This document shows positions 19,187 through 30,374 of a stretch of 64,000 nt of DNA, in pieces. Each line of letters begins with the position of its first letter. The first letter of the stretch is position 1. Position numbers and translations under genes: made by a program. Origin of the DNA: Bacteroides sp. (GTDB lineage: Bacteria; Bacteroidota; Bacteroidia; Bacteroidales; Bacteroidaceae); assembly GCA_022648295.1 (NCBI GenBank), contig JALCME010000007.1, positions 62,001-126,000 of the forward strand, read 5' to 3'. The notes beneath the pieces were generated by a model that was given only the letters and a program-made list of their open reading frames with translations, had not been told where the DNA came from and did no database searches.

Positions 19187-19216
19187 CAAATGTAAGCAAT
19201 TTCTTTAAGCTTCAAA
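19187..19216 (-). promoter_or_regulatory. galE promoter, -33 TTTG and -7 TACATTTG
   Basis: On the minus strand TTTG (19216-19213) and TACATTTG (19194-19187) are separated by 18 bases, close to the 19-21 base spacing of Bacteroides promoters. The inferred transcription start lies about 30 bases before the galE ATG. Confidence 0.55.
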
Positions 19217-19230
19217 GGTTAAGATACAAA

Positions 19231-19268
19231 AATTCCCCCTGCCAATATGTAATTTAGCAGAGGGAATT
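19231..19268 (-). terminator. Intrinsic terminator after the rnf operon
   Basis: Arms around 19231-19242 (aattccccctgc) and 19257-19268 (gcagagggaatt) pair with one mismatch. On the minus strand the stem is followed by ttttt (in the tttttgtatct stretch). It lies 50 bp beyond the rnfA stop. Confidence 0.65.
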
Positions 19269-19317
19269 ATCAATCAGAGGTTTTTCGAGGCCTCTTATTT
19301 TCTTTATTTTACAATGC

Positions 19318-19896
19318 TCATATTTTTACGACTCCAGAAAAGCCCATGAACGCCATCGCTAACAAACCTGCTGTAATTAAAGCAATGGGAGTTCCCTGCA
19401 TACCCTTAGGTATATTAACCAAACTCATTTGCTCGCGCAAGCCGGCGAATAAGGTTAGTGCTAAACCGAATCCAAGAGCTGTAGAAAAAGCATAAACCAC
19501 ACCTGTCAGTAGATCATAATCCTTCTGAATAACCAAAATAGCTACACCCAGAATGCAGCAGTTTGTTGTGATTAATGGCAAAAAAACGCCTAGTGCCTGG
19601 TACAGCGAAGGGGATACTTTCTTTAATATGATTTCCACCATCTGAACCAGCGCGGCAATCACCAAAATAAAAGTAATGGTTTGCAAATAACCCAAATTAA
19701 AAGCATCCAATACATATTTCTGAATAAGGAAAGTTACAATGGTAGCTATAGTCAGCACAAATGCCACTGCAGCAGACATGCCCAAAGCGGTATCTACCTT
19801 TTTAGACACTCCCAGGAAAGGACAGATGCCTAAAAATTGTGACAGCACAATATTGTTGACGAATATAGCCGATATAAAAATTAAAATATATTCCAT
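19318..19896 (-). CDS. rnfA: RNF electron transport complex subunit RnfA
   Basis: A 192-residue integral membrane protein of the RnfA/RnfE (NqrD/E-like) family, starting at MEYILIFISAIFVNNIVLSQ; the upstream ATG at 19923 is not conserved in the family. Six membrane segments are apparent, including the CPFLGVSKK loop with the cysteine that binds a membrane-embedded FeS cluster, paired with NCCILGVA in the second half. RNF couples ferredoxin oxidation to NAD reduction with ion pumping in the inner membrane. It is the last gene of the operon, 46 bp after rnfE. Confidence 0.95.
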   Translation of the reverse strand: MEYILIFISAIFVNNIVLSQFLGICPFLGVSKKVDTALGMSAAVAFVLTIATIVTFLIQKYVLDAFNLGYLQTITFILVIAALVQMVEIILKKVSPSLYQALGVFLPLITTNCCILGVAILVIQKDYDLLTGVVYAFSTALGFGLALTLFAGLREQMSLVNIPKGMQGTPIALITAGLLAMAFMGFSGVVKI

Positions 19897-19942
19897 AATA
19901 CTTGAATTAAAATGAATGTTCAATAATACTCATTTACCCTTA

Positions 19943-20527
19943 TTAATTAGTTTTCAACCGGTTTATCAAGGCTATTAAATAGCCCAATGCAATGAACGCT
20001 CCCGGAGCAAGGACAAAGAGCAACATGCCATATTCCCCTGGAAGAATGCTTAGCGTAAAGATTTTGCCTGTTCCCAAAAACTCCCGAACAGCTCCCAATA
20101 AAGTCAGGGCCATAGTAAAACCAAGTCCCATGCCAAGACCATCGAATAGAGAAGGTATCGGACCGTTTTTCGCAGCAAAAGCTTCGGCACGTCCCAGAAC
20201 AATGCAATTCACAACAATCAAAGGGATGAACAAACCCAAAGTCGCATATAATGCAGGAACATAAGCCTGCATTACCATTTGCAGCAAGGTTACAAAAGAG
20301 GCAATGACTACAATAAACGAAGGTATGCGAACCATATCGGGAATCAAATTTTTAATGGCGGAAATCACAACGTTTGAACAAATCAGCACAAACATAGTAG
20401 CTAGTCCCATACCCATACCATTAATTGCTGATGAAGTAGTACCCAGCGTAGGACACATACCAAGCAGGAGTACAAACGTGGGATTCTCTTTGGTAATCCC
20501 GTTCATCATTACTTTAAAATTATTCAT
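19943..20527 (-). CDS. rnfE: RNF complex subunit RnfE
   Basis: A 194-residue polytopic membrane protein homologous to RnfA, with the signature LGMCPTLGTTSSAINGMGMG at about residues 22-41 and IVVNCIVLGRAEAFA near residue 110. The two cysteines in these inverted-repeat halves match the positions that ligate the shared intramembrane FeS cluster of the RnfA-RnfE heterodimer. It lies 16 bp after rnfG in the rnf operon. Confidence 0.95.
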   Translation of the reverse strand: MNNFKVMMNGITKENPTFVLLLGMCPTLGTTSSAINGMGMGLATMFVLICSNVVISAIKNLIPDMVRIPSFIVVIASFVTLLQMVMQAYVPALYATLGLFIPLIVVNCIVLGRAEAFAAKNGPIPSLFDGLGMGLGFTMALTLLGAVREFLGTGKIFTLSILPGEYGMLLFVLAPGAFIALGYLIALINRLKTN

Positions 20528-20543
20528 AAGTCCACTCCTTTCA

Positions 20544-21206
20544 TTACTTTACACTGACAGAATCCGCAGCAACTGCCGTGGAATCAGTATGTTCAACATT
20601 TTTTTTACGTGTAGCTCCGGAAGTTGCATCTGCAGAAGCTCCTCCTATAAAAGCAGCATATGCCGCATTCACCGCATTTAGAAAAGCACGAGAAGTAATG
20701 GTAGAAGCCGTAATGGCATCAACCTGACCTCCGTCCTTCGTAACAACCAAAGGAGCTTTTCCCGGATTTAATCCTTTTATACTCCCCTTATGACCTTCTT
20801 TAAACCAGTCAGCAGCTTTAGAGCCCAAGCCCGGAGTTTCAGCATGTGCAAGCAAAGAATAATCTAGAATATTACCCTCGGCATCAAAGCCAACCAAGAC
20901 TTTCAGCTCCCCGCCAAATCCCATAGATGTAGATTCAACAGCCGCACCGATATATTTACCCTGCTTCGTAGCTGGATATATGGCATACTCAACACCATTT
21001 ACCGCCTGCATTTTCTTGTCCGCAATAGGATCGTTATCAAAACCGGGAACGACCATACTTACAGCATCGCTCAGTGCCTTTGCATTGGCTTTCTCTATAG
21101 GCCCTTTTGTCAACTCGTTTACAAATGCCAGCAACGCTACAGAGATAATTGTGACTCCGGTGAGTACCAGCAACATATTTTTTAAAGATGATTCTAACTT
21201 CTTCAT
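20544..21206 (-). CDS. rnfG: RNF complex flavin-binding subunit RnfG
   Basis: A 220-residue protein with an N-terminal membrane anchor (about residues 10-30) and a periplasmic FMN-binding domain. The DAITASTITSRAFLNAV segment carries the S/T-x-x-T motif that takes the covalently attached FMN in RnfG/NqrC. The C-terminal 30 residues are polar and variable. The gene overlaps the end of rnfD by 4 bp, which points to translational coupling. Confidence 0.95.
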   Translation of the reverse strand: MKKLESSLKNMLLVLTGVTIISVALLAFVNELTKGPIEKANAKALSDAVSMVVPGFDNDPIADKKMQAVNGVEYAIYPATKQGKYIGAAVESTSMGFGGELKVLVGFDAEGNILDYSLLAHAETPGLGSKAADWFKEGHKGSIKGLNPGKAPLVVTKDGGQVDAITASTITSRAFLNAVNAAYAAFIGGASADATSGATRKKNVEHTDSTAVAADSVSVK

Positions 21207-22198
21207 TTCTTCTTTGCTACCTCCCCAAAGCGTTTTGGTTTACAATAGGCATTAATCAACGGAGTAAAGGCATTCATAATCAGAATAGCAAAAGACATAC
21301 CTTCGGGATAAGCACCGAAAAGACGTATTACAACCGTTAATAAACCAATACATACGCCATATATCAACATACCCTTCGTACTCATCGGCGAGGTCACATA
21401 ATCAGTAGCCATAAAAACAGCTCCAAGCATCAAACCACCGGATAATAATTGAACTACGGGAGAAACATAAAGCGCAGGATTAACCCAATGCATGATGCCG
21501 GAAAATATAAACACCGTAACTAATATGGATACAGGAATATGCCAGGTAATGATTTTCTTCCAAAGCATATAACATAACCCAAGCAGTAGAGCTAAAGCAC
21601 TAACTTCACCAATACACCCACCGCTATGACCTATAAATAAGTCAATTGAGGAAGGAAGATCGCCAAGCGAATACCCTGGAGCTCCTTTTATAACTCCCTT
21701 CATAATAGCCAATGGCGTAGCTGCTGTCGTAGCATCAGTATAAGCAACAATTTGTCCCACGGCAGGCCAACTTGTCATTTGAACTGGAAAAGAAAGTAAC
21801 AGGAAAACCCGGCCAACCAATGCCGGATTGAACGGATTACATCCTAATCCACCAAAGGACATTTTAGCAACGCCAATGGCAAACAATGCACCAATAATAA
21901 TAATCCAAACAGGAAGATTGGAAGGTAGATTGAAAGCTAACAATATTCCGGTAATCACAGCAGAGCCGTCTAAAATGGTGGTATGCTCTTTCTTCATAAT
22001 AAATTTGCCTATACTCCATTCAAAGAACAGACAGGCAACTACCGAAGTAATTGTAACAATCAATGCACCCACTCCAAAAAAGTACAGAGACAAAAGAAAT
22101 GCCGGAATTAGGGCAACAAGAACCCCATACATATTCTTCTTTACGCTATCTGCGCCATGAATGTGGGGTGAAAGTGATATAGTTAATCTGTTTTCCAT
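21203..22198 (-). CDS. rnfD: RNF complex subunit RnfD
   Basis: A 331-residue NqrB/RnfD-family membrane protein with about nine helices. It starts with LTISLSPHIHGADSV and contains the DGSAVITGILLAFNLP segment and the FMN attachment region (SITS-type threonine site in the DATTAATPLA stretch). It forms the membrane core with RnfG and conducts ions. It lies 6 bp after rnfC in the operon. Confidence 0.95.
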   Translation of the reverse strand: MENRLTISLSPHIHGADSVKKNMYGVLVALIPAFLLSLYFFGVGALIVTITSVVACLFFEWSIGKFIMKKEHTTILDGSAVITGILLAFNLPSNLPVWIIIIGALFAIGVAKMSFGGLGCNPFNPALVGRVFLLLSFPVQMTSWPAVGQIVAYTDATTAATPLAIMKGVIKGAPGYSLGDLPSSIDLFIGHSGGCIGEVSALALLLGLCYMLWKKIITWHIPVSILVTVFIFSGIMHWVNPALYVSPVVQLLSGGLMLGAVFMATDYVTSPMSTKGMLIYGVCIGLLTVVIRLFGAYPEGMSFAILIMNAFTPLINAYCKPKRFGEVAKKK

Positions 22199-22204
22199 AC
22201 TTCT

Positions 22205-23542
22205 TTATTTTTTAGCTTGACGTGCACGAATCATAGTGCCAACTTTACCTTTACCCAAACGGCAATAATCGAGTAACGGACGGTTAGCCGGACAAGTAAA
22301 TTGGCAGGAACCACACTCTATACAATCCATGATTCTTTCTTTTTCCATTCTTTCAAAATCAATATGTTCTGCCAATGCTGCCAATAAATAAGGTTCCAGC
22401 CCCATAGGACAGGCATTTACACATTTGGCACAGCGAATACAAGGCTGAATTTCACCACGCTTGGCTTCTTTAGTATTCATGATCAGAATACCTGAACTCC
22501 CCTTTGCCGTAGGTACATCGGTATTGACCAAAGCTTTGCCCATCATCGGACCACCGCCTATAATTTTTCCTGTATCTTCAGGCAATCCGCCACAAGCATC
22601 AATCAATTGTTTTATTGGAGTGCCGATGCGTGCCAAAAAGTTGGAAGGTTTCGATAAAGACTTACCGGTAATTGTGATTACCCGTTCAAACAATGGTTTA
22701 TTTTTTTGCACAGCTTCATAAATGGCAAAAGCGGTACCAACATTTTGTACCACCGCCCCAGTAGAAATAGGTAATGCTCCGCTTGCTACCTGACGCTTCG
22801 TAATAGCATCGATAAGTTGCTTCTCTCCGCCTTGAGGATATCTAACTTTTAGAGGAACAACCTCTATTCCGGCATAATTAGAAGCAATCTTAGTCATTAA
22901 CTGGATGGCATCAGGCTTATTATTTTCAATACCAATAAAAGCTTTATTTACCTTTTCCGCTTTCATCAGAATATAAACCCCTACCATAATTTCTTCTGCA
23001 TGTTCCAGCATCAACTGATGATCGGCAGTCAAATAAGGTTCACATTCTACCGCATTAATAATAACACACTCCGCCTTGAAAGCCGGAGGAGGAGACAATT
23101 TTACCTGAGTAGGGAAACAGGCTCCGCCTAAGCCTACGATACCGGCAGCAGCAACTTTTTTTATGATTTCCTCGGAAGTCAAGGTACATTCCTTGACCAA
23201 ATCATCGGAACGGTCAATGCTCTCTTCCCATTCGTCACCTTCCACATCAATAAAAATAGCAGGTTTTGGATAGCCACTAGCGTCGACGATAGAATCAATC
23301 TTAGCCACTTTACCACTCACAGATGAATGAACAGCCGCTGAAACAAAGCCGTTTGCCTCACCTATTTTTGTACCGACTTTCACCACGTCACCTTTTGCCA
23401 CGACCGGCTTTGCAGGTGCCCCAATGTGTTGCCCCAATAGAATGACCGCTTTAGCGGGAATGTCCGCTTTAACAATGGGTTGATGTGCCGAAAGTTTATT
23501 TTCACGTGGATGAACACCACCTATTGAAAATGTCTTCAACAT
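22205..23542 (-). CDS. rnfC: RNF complex NADH-binding subunit RnfC
   Basis: A 445-residue soluble subunit homologous to complex I NuoF and to NqrA. It has the N-terminal GGVHPRENKLSA segment, the NADH/FMN-binding glycine-rich region GLGGACFPTQVKL, and two [4Fe-4S] motifs (CIRCAKCVNACPMGLEP and CIECGSCQFTCPANRPLLDYC) near the C-terminus. It passes electrons between NADH and the membrane subunits. The C-terminal repeat extension found in E. coli RsxC is absent, as is usual for short RnfC proteins. Confidence 0.95.
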   Translation of the reverse strand: MLKTFSIGGVHPRENKLSAHQPIVKADIPAKAVILLGQHIGAPAKPVVAKGDVVKVGTKIGEANGFVSAAVHSSVSGKVAKIDSIVDASGYPKPAIFIDVEGDEWEESIDRSDDLVKECTLTSEEIIKKVAAAGIVGLGGACFPTQVKLSPPPAFKAECVIINAVECEPYLTADHQLMLEHAEEIMVGVYILMKAEKVNKAFIGIENNKPDAIQLMTKIASNYAGIEVVPLKVRYPQGGEKQLIDAITKRQVASGALPISTGAVVQNVGTAFAIYEAVQKNKPLFERVITITGKSLSKPSNFLARIGTPIKQLIDACGGLPEDTGKIIGGGPMMGKALVNTDVPTAKGSSGILIMNTKEAKRGEIQPCIRCAKCVNACPMGLEPYLLAALAEHIDFERMEKERIMDCIECGSCQFTCPANRPLLDYCRLGKGKVGTMIRARQAKK

Positions 23543-23612
23543 ACAAATTTTATATTTTTAATCATTTATTTTCTTAAATATATCTACTGCAATATCCCTC
23601 AACTGTTTTAAG

Positions 23613-24482
23613 TCAGACTATAGTCTCTCTTTCAGCAGTAACAGGCTCCTCTACTTTCGGTTTGCGAGGAGGAAAATTCAATGCAATAATCGTATCTTGT
23701 GGGCATGCTTCCTCGCACTTACGGCACGATTTACACTTATTAGGATCAATATACGCTAAATTATTTTCCAATGTTATGGCATCAAACGGACAAACTTTTA
23801 CACATTTGCCACAACCGATACAAGCAACAGTACATGCTTTACGCGCTACAGCACCCTTCTCTTTATTAACACACTGCACGTATACCCTACGGGACTTTTT
23901 ACCTTGCGGACGAATCTCTATAATATCTTTTGGACAAGCTTTGACACAGGCACCACAAGCGGTACACTTGCTTTCATCCACTTCAGGAAGCATGGTCTCG
24001 GGATTCATATGAATGGCATCAAACGAACAAGCAGCCACACAATCACCACAGCCCAAACACCCATAACTACAACCCGTATCACCTCCATAAAGAGAAGCAG
24101 CAATAGCACAGCTTTGCGCTCCGTCATAGAAATTCACTTTCGGACGATTGGCACACGTTCCATTACATCTTACCACCGCAACCATCGGTTCGGCAGCAGT
24201 TGCATCCATTCCTAAAATTCCAGCAACTTTTGCCATAACAGGTTGACCGCCTACCGGACAAAACTTGCCTTCCAGAGAATCAGCTTTTACACAAGCATCG
24301 GCAAACCCACTACATCCCGGATAACCACATCCACCGCAATTAGCCTGGGGCAGGACAGCTGAAACTTGTGCAATGCGCGGATCTTCATACACTGCAAATT
24401 TCTTGGAAGCAATATACAATATAGCCGCAGCAATCAATGCTATAGCTCCCAACGAAATTACTGCAATCAGAATCACATTCAT
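23613..24482 (-). CDS. rnfB: RNF complex ferredoxin-like subunit RnfB
   Basis: A 289-residue protein with an N-terminal membrane anchor (residues about 3-27), the CGGCGYPGCSGFA cluster motif at about 50-62, and several ferredoxin-type CxxCxxCxxxCP motifs in the C-terminal two-thirds. It accepts electrons from reduced ferredoxin and feeds the complex. It lies between the RseC-like gene (21 bp upstream) and rnfC (70 bp downstream). Confidence 0.95.
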   Translation of the reverse strand: MNVILIAVISLGAIALIAAAILYIASKKFAVYEDPRIAQVSAVLPQANCGGCGYPGCSGFADACVKADSLEGKFCPVGGQPVMAKVAGILGMDATAAEPMVAVVRCNGTCANRPKVNFYDGAQSCAIAASLYGGDTGCSYGCLGCGDCVAACSFDAIHMNPETMLPEVDESKCTACGACVKACPKDIIEIRPQGKKSRRVYVQCVNKEKGAVARKACTVACIGCGKCVKVCPFDAITLENNLAYIDPNKCKSCRKCEEACPQDTIIALNFPPRKPKVEEPVTAERETIV

Positions 24483-24503
24483 AAATTAGTTGTTTATTAA
24501 TTA

Positions 24504-24935
24504 TTATTTTGTATTTCGATTGATATCTTCTATAGAGAAAGAAAAATTCTTTGCCAGACGATTCTTATTCAATCCTAATATTAAATAATAGGGCGCAAGA
24601 AGAAATAATGAGCATAATGAAGACCATAATTCATTATTCCATATAGACATGAAAACAAAGAGGAAAATGACCAAAATAAAAAACGGGAGTATAAAAGCTA
24701 AAAACACCGCTTTCATCCCCATAGAGAGGGCTCCGATAAGAATAACACTATCACCCGGTTTATAAATAGCTCCGTCAGTAACAGTCACGTCAATCAGCTT
24801 TTCTTTTGTATCAGCTGATGAGCAATGTCCTTTTACACTACATGCAGCACATGCTGATGCTTGAATAATTCTCACTTTAAGATGAGAACCATTTATGTTT
24901 TCCACAATACCCTGATGTTTTATAATATCCGCCAT
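24504..24935 (-). CDS. RseC/SoxR-reducing-system-like membrane protein
   Basis: A protein of about 143 residues starting at MADIIKHQGIVENI. The N-terminal cytoplasmic part has the cysteine cluster CAACSVKGHC typical of RseC, followed by two membrane helices (about 70-120). RseC proteins are encoded at the head of rnf operons and are thought to help control the redox state of regulators such as SoxR or to assist the RNF complex; the exact role in Bacteroides is not established. The ATG at 24965 is upstream of the likely transcription start (-7 box at 24963-24970), so 24935 is preferred. It is the first gene of the rnf operon. Confidence 0.88.
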   Translation of the reverse strand: MADIIKHQGIVENINGSHLKVRIIQASACAACSVKGHCSSADTKEKLIDVTVTDGAIYKPGDSVILIGALSMGMKAVFLAFILPFFILVIFLFVFMSIWNNELWSSLCSLFLLAPYYLILGLNKNRLAKNFSFSIEDINRNTK

Positions 24936-24962
24936 TTGCAAACTACGCATTACAAATTGCGG

Positions 24963-24991
24963 CAAATTTACGCATTATTTGTGAACTGCAA
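24963..24991 (-). promoter_or_regulatory. rnf operon promoter, -33 TTG and -7 TAAATTTG
   Basis: On the minus strand TTG (24991-24989) and TAAATTTG (24970-24963) are 18 bases apart. The -7 box matches TAnnTTTG exactly. It implies a 5' leader of roughly 20-25 bases before the ATG at 24935. Confidence 0.55.
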
Positions 24992-25138
24992 GAGTTTCAT
25001 ATCTCTTTTTATGTGTCCGCGAACGATCTTTTACCCGTTTTAACTATTTAAATCCCCTATTTTGATTAATATAGAATAAAAAAAGTATCCTATTGACAGA
25101 ATCAAAAGGATACTTATAGAACGTTCAACCAATAAAAG

Positions 25139-26578
25139 TTACCATTTGTAATTGATGCCAAAGCTTAGCAACTCCTTCAACTGAAAATAACTACTTCCTG
25201 TAGTCGGAGTGCTACTATCATCATAGCGAGCATTCACATAAAGTTTGGTAGACAAATAACGATTCAAGACAAAATTCGCCGTATTTTCCCATTCAATGCG
25301 AACCCAATGGTAACTTGTCTGATAATTCAAACGGGAATCAAGTATAATAGAAGGAATAATGGTCCATGCCAGCGTAGGTTGTATCTGGGAACCAAAATTA
25401 TGTTTTACGGATTTTCCCTCATCCAGTCCGAAATTAACTTCATTCACATTTTTATTTCCAACATACCGGAAGGTATAACTCAAAGGAGCAAGAACAACAG
25501 AAAGGTTATAATTCTTCTTTTTCATTTTATAGTCCATACCAATGCTGAGAGACATATCCAGTGGAGCTAAAAAAGCCGAAGAAAGGGCCTCACTATTAGT
25601 CTTATAATTATTACAAAACTGAGTCTTTACTTCAGCAGAAATTGTATAATACCACTTGGAAGCAGCCTGAATACCCAATTTACTTGCCAAACGAAGTTGA
25701 TCGGTATTTATTAAATAATCATGGTACTTATCAGAAGGAGTAGAACCAAATCCTAATTTAGCATCCAGTAAGTTTTCCCATTGTATCTTTTCCTGATCGT
25801 TATAATTAGCATATAATTGTAAATTAGCCAAAACAGTATTTGTACTCTCTCCTCCTTTATACCAATTATCTGATATATAGTTCTGCGTAATCTGCAGTGA
25901 TCCACTACCTCCCGTTACCCACCAATTAGGTTTTCTAATCACCACTTTCGCTTCTTCTTCAACCCCAGCTCTTCTTTCTCGGGCAAACAATTTCATAATG
26001 GGAGGTTTGGAAGATGCCTCTTTCCTTATATTATCCTTAAAAGCCCTAATTCGCATAATCCGGTTTTCCGTATTAACGATTTTCTGCGGTTCATTTACAT
26101 AGAGAGAAAGCAATGCATTGTCCATTATTTTATTAGCATGCTCCTTTGCTATAAAAGGAGTACAATCAAATGGTAATAACTCACGCGTCTGTACGGACAC
26201 GCTATCAATTTTTTGAGAACTCCAATTCACTTTAGACACACGCTCTAAAGGAGAATTATAATAAACCAAAGGGAGATATAAACGATAATAATTTGCATCA
26301 AGAGCAATATAACGTTCCGGAGTAGAAGGATCATTTAAATAGTTGAGTACTCCAAAATATTTTTCATACAACATAGAAACCGTATCCATTCGAAAGCCAT
26401 TATTATCAGGTTGTAATTTTAAAATCAAATACCGCTTCAATACATCCGAGAAATGATTATTCTGAGTAAAAACTGTATCAGCATGAACCTTCTCCTCTGT
26501 TTTTTTTACTTTTTGAGCCATCATTGATAAAGGGAACAAGGCAACAACCATCCATAAAGACAAATACCTATTCTTCAT
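25139..26578 (-). CDS. DUF3078-type outer-membrane beta-barrel protein
   Basis: A protein of about 479 residues starting at MKNRYLSLWMVVALFPLSMMAQ, a Sec signal peptide. The mature N-terminal half is helical and charged. The second half, from about residue 205 (RKPNWWVTGGSGSLQITQNYISDNW region), has alternating amphipathic strands ending in an aromatic-rich terminus (SFGINYKW), typical of a Bacteroidetes outer-membrane barrel. The WxxGGSGSLQITQNYISDNWYKGG pattern is characteristic of DUF3078. The function is unknown. A TAnnTTTG box at 26606-26613 lies below the longer ATG at 26635, supporting the start at 26578. Confidence 0.85.
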   Translation of the reverse strand: MKNRYLSLWMVVALFPLSMMAQKVKKTEEKVHADTVFTQNNHFSDVLKRYLILKLQPDNNGFRMDTVSMLYEKYFGVLNYLNDPSTPERYIALDANYYRLYLPLVYYNSPLERVSKVNWSSQKIDSVSVQTRELLPFDCTPFIAKEHANKIMDNALLSLYVNEPQKIVNTENRIMRIRAFKDNIRKEASSKPPIMKLFARERRAGVEEEAKVVIRKPNWWVTGGSGSLQITQNYISDNWYKGGESTNTVLANLQLYANYNDQEKIQWENLLDAKLGFGSTPSDKYHDYLINTDQLRLASKLGIQAASKWYYTISAEVKTQFCNNYKTNSEALSSAFLAPLDMSLSIGMDYKMKKKNYNLSVVLAPLSYTFRYVGNKNVNEVNFGLDEGKSVKHNFGSQIQPTLAWTIIPSIILDSRLNYQTSYHWVRIEWENTANFVLNRYLSTKLYVNARYDDSSTPTTGSSYFQLKELLSFGINYKW

Positions 26579-26605
26579 TTTATCTACATATCTTTTGTTC
26601 AGACG

Positions 26606-26613
26606 CAAAAATA
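26606..26613 (-). promoter_or_regulatory. -7 promoter box (TATTTTTG) of the DUF3078 gene
   Basis: CAAAAATA on the plus strand reads TATTTTTG on the minus strand, 28 bp before the chosen ATG. No convincing -33 element is visible. Confidence 0.45.
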
Positions 26614-26731
26614 AGCCAAAATGTTCAGATAACATAGAAACGAAAGAGAAAGATTTACTTCGACAAGTTCTAAAGAAGAGTTTTTTAATAATTGTTTCAC
26701 CTAAATCTTTATGTACTTCCTCTTTTTTTTA

Positions 26732-26739
26732 TAATTTTG
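26732..26739 (+). promoter_or_regulatory. -7 promoter box (TAATTTTG) upstream of pyrG
   Basis: A match to TAnnTTTG about 70 bp before the pyrG start. The preceding T-rich tract is the only other feature, and no TTTG at -33 was found. Confidence 0.45.
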
Positions 26740-26798
26740 CACTCTTTAAGTTCAACGTGTATTAATAGAATATCTACTAAAACAAAATAACAATTTAA

Positions 26799-28427
<1,629 letters not shown>

Positions 28428-28450
28428 ATAAGTAAAATCAGTAACACCTC

Positions 28451-30301
28451 ATGGATAAAAACACCATCACAGGTCTTGTTTTAATAGCTCTTTTATTAAT
28501 TGGTTTCAGCTATTTCAGTCGTCCCAGTAAGGAGCAAGTGGAAGCACAAAAACGCTATTACGATTCCATTGCACTAGTCCAACAGCGGGAAGACGATCTG
28601 AAAGCAAAAGCTGAAGCGGCATTAGCAAACGAAAAGAAAAAGCAAGAAGCGGATTCCTCATCACTCTTTTCCAATGCACGACAAGGATCAGACTCTTTAA
28701 TTAGTATTCAAAACAGTGTCGTAAAAATAACCATATCTCCTAAAAGTGGATGGATTTACTCTGCTGTATTGAACAATTATAAAGAGCAGGATAAAAAATC
28801 ACCGGTTACTCTGTTCAAAGGAGATGACGCTTCTATGAACTTTCTGTTCTACAACAAGGAAGAAACTATACAAACTAAAGACTATTACTTTAAAGCCGTT
28901 AACCATACGGATAGTACGGTGACCATGCGTTTAATAGCCGATAGTACAAGCTACATCGACTTTAACTATGCCCTGCATGCCAATACATACCTGATGGATT
29001 TCAGTATACAAGCCGTAGGTATGGAAAATAAACTGGCTGCGACCAATAAGCATGTTGATATAGAATGGTCACAACGTGCACGTCAGATAGAAAAAGGCTA
29101 TACTTATGAAAATCGTCTGGCGGATTTGACTTACAAAAAAACGGGAGATGATACCGATTATCTCTCAGCCAGCAAAAATGAAGAGAAAGATATTCCCAAC
29201 GATTTGAATTGGATTGCTTTCAAAAACCAATTTTTCTCAGCTGTTTTCATCTCGGATACAAGTTTCAAAAAGGCAAAACTGTCATCTAAATTAGAACAGC
29301 AAGGTAGCGGGTATATCAAAGACTACTCAGCAGAAATGAATACAGCCTTCGATCCTACGGGAAAGAATCCTACGAAGATGTTCTTCTACTTTGGCCCGAA
29401 TCATTATAAGACATTAACCTCACTGGATAAGAAACATGGCAACGAATGGGAGTTAAACCGTCTGGTATATTTAGGATGGCCTTTACTACGATGGGTGAAC
29501 CAATGGTTTACTATCAATATATTCGACTGGCTGTCCAGCTGGGGGTTAAACATGGGAATAGTACTGTTGCTTATGACATTGATTGTCAAAATAGTCATTT
29601 TCCCTGCTACATGGAAGACTTACATTTCTTCTGCAAAGATGCGGGTTCTAAAGCCTAAAATTGACGAAATTAATAAGAAATATCCCAATCAGGCGGATGC
29701 TATGAAAAAGCAACAGGAAGTTATGGGATTATATAGTCAATACGGCGTCAGCCCGATGGGAGGATGTTTGCCTATGATTGTTCAGTTCCCTATCCTGTTT
29801 GCTTTATTCATGTTTGTGCCAAGTGCTATCGAATTACGCCAGCAAAGTTTTTTATGGGCCGATGACCTTTCCACATACGATGCATTTATTAATTTCCCAT
29901 TTCATATTCCATTTTTAGGAAGTCACCTGAGCCTATTCTGTTTACTCATGACCATTGTCAATATATTGAATTCCAAGTTCATGATGCAGCAACAAGATAC
30001 CGGAGCACAGTCTCAAATGGCAGCAATGAAATGGATGACTTATTTAATGCCCGTCTTTATGTTGTTTATCTTAAATGATTATCCTTCAGGATTGAATTAC
30101 TATTACTTTATATCCACGTTAATCAGTGTAGTAACAACGATCATCATGCGCAGAATGACAGATGAAAATAAACTTCTCGCCCAACTGGAAGCTAAAAAGA
30201 AAGATCCAAATAAGATGAAGAAGAGTGGCTTCGCCGCACGTCTGGAAGCAATGCAAAAGCAACAGGAGCAAGTAATGAAGGATAAACAAAAAAGAAAATA
30301 A
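28451..30301 (+). CDS. yidC: Membrane protein insertase YidC
   Basis: A 616-residue inner-membrane insertase of the YidC/Oxa1/Alb3 family with an N-terminal helix (residues about 5-22), a large periplasmic beta domain (about 80-340) and a C-terminal conserved five-helix core including the [20 protein letters not shown] region. It inserts and folds membrane proteins with or without Sec. The C-terminal tail is Lys- and Gln-rich ([12 protein letters not shown] onward), suited to ribosome contact. The preceding gene is pyrG, and an intrinsic terminator lies 30 bp downstream. Confidence 0.96.
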   Translation: MDKNTITGLVLIALLLIGFSYFSRPSKEQVEAQKRYYDSIALVQQREDDLKAKAEAALANEKKKQEADSSSLFSNARQGSDSLISIQNSVVKITISPKSGWIYSAVLNNYKEQDKKSPVTLFKGDDASMNFLFYNKEETIQTKDYYFKAVNHTDSTVTMRLIADSTSYIDFNYALHANTYLMDFSIQAVGMENKLAATNKHVDIEWSQRARQIEKGYTYENRLADLTYKKTGDDTDYLSASKNEEKDIPNDLNWIAFKNQFFSAVFISDTSFKKAKLSSKLEQQGSGYIKDYSAEMNTAFDPTGKNPTKMFFYFGPNHYKTLTSLDKKHGNEWELNRLVYLGWPLLRWVNQWFTINIFDWLSSWGLNMGIVLLLMTLIVKIVIFPATWKTYISSAKMRVLKPKIDEINKKYPNQADAMKKQQEVMGLYSQYGVSPMGGCLPMIVQFPILFALFMFVPSAIELRQQSFLWADDLSTYDAFINFPFHIPFLGSHLSLFCLLMTIVNILNSKFMMQQQDTGAQSQMAAMKWMTYLMPVFMLFILNDYPSGLNYYYFISTLISVVTTIIMRRMTDENKLLAQLEAKKKDPNKMKKSGFAARLEAMQKQQEQVMKDKQKRK

Positions 30302-30331
30302 AGCTTTAATTGAATATTATCATTAAATTCG

Positions 30332-30364
30332 CAGCCGGGCCATTAAATAGTCCGGCTGTTTTTT
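30332..30364 (+). terminator. Intrinsic terminator after yidC
   Basis: Arms cagccgg (30332-30338) and ccggctg (30352-30358) with a 13-base loop are followed directly by a run of six T. It sits only 10 bp before the ATG of the MATE gene, so the MATE promoter would have to lie within or before the hairpin, or some read-through occurs. Confidence 0.75.
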
Positions 30365-30374
30365 CCCCTTACAT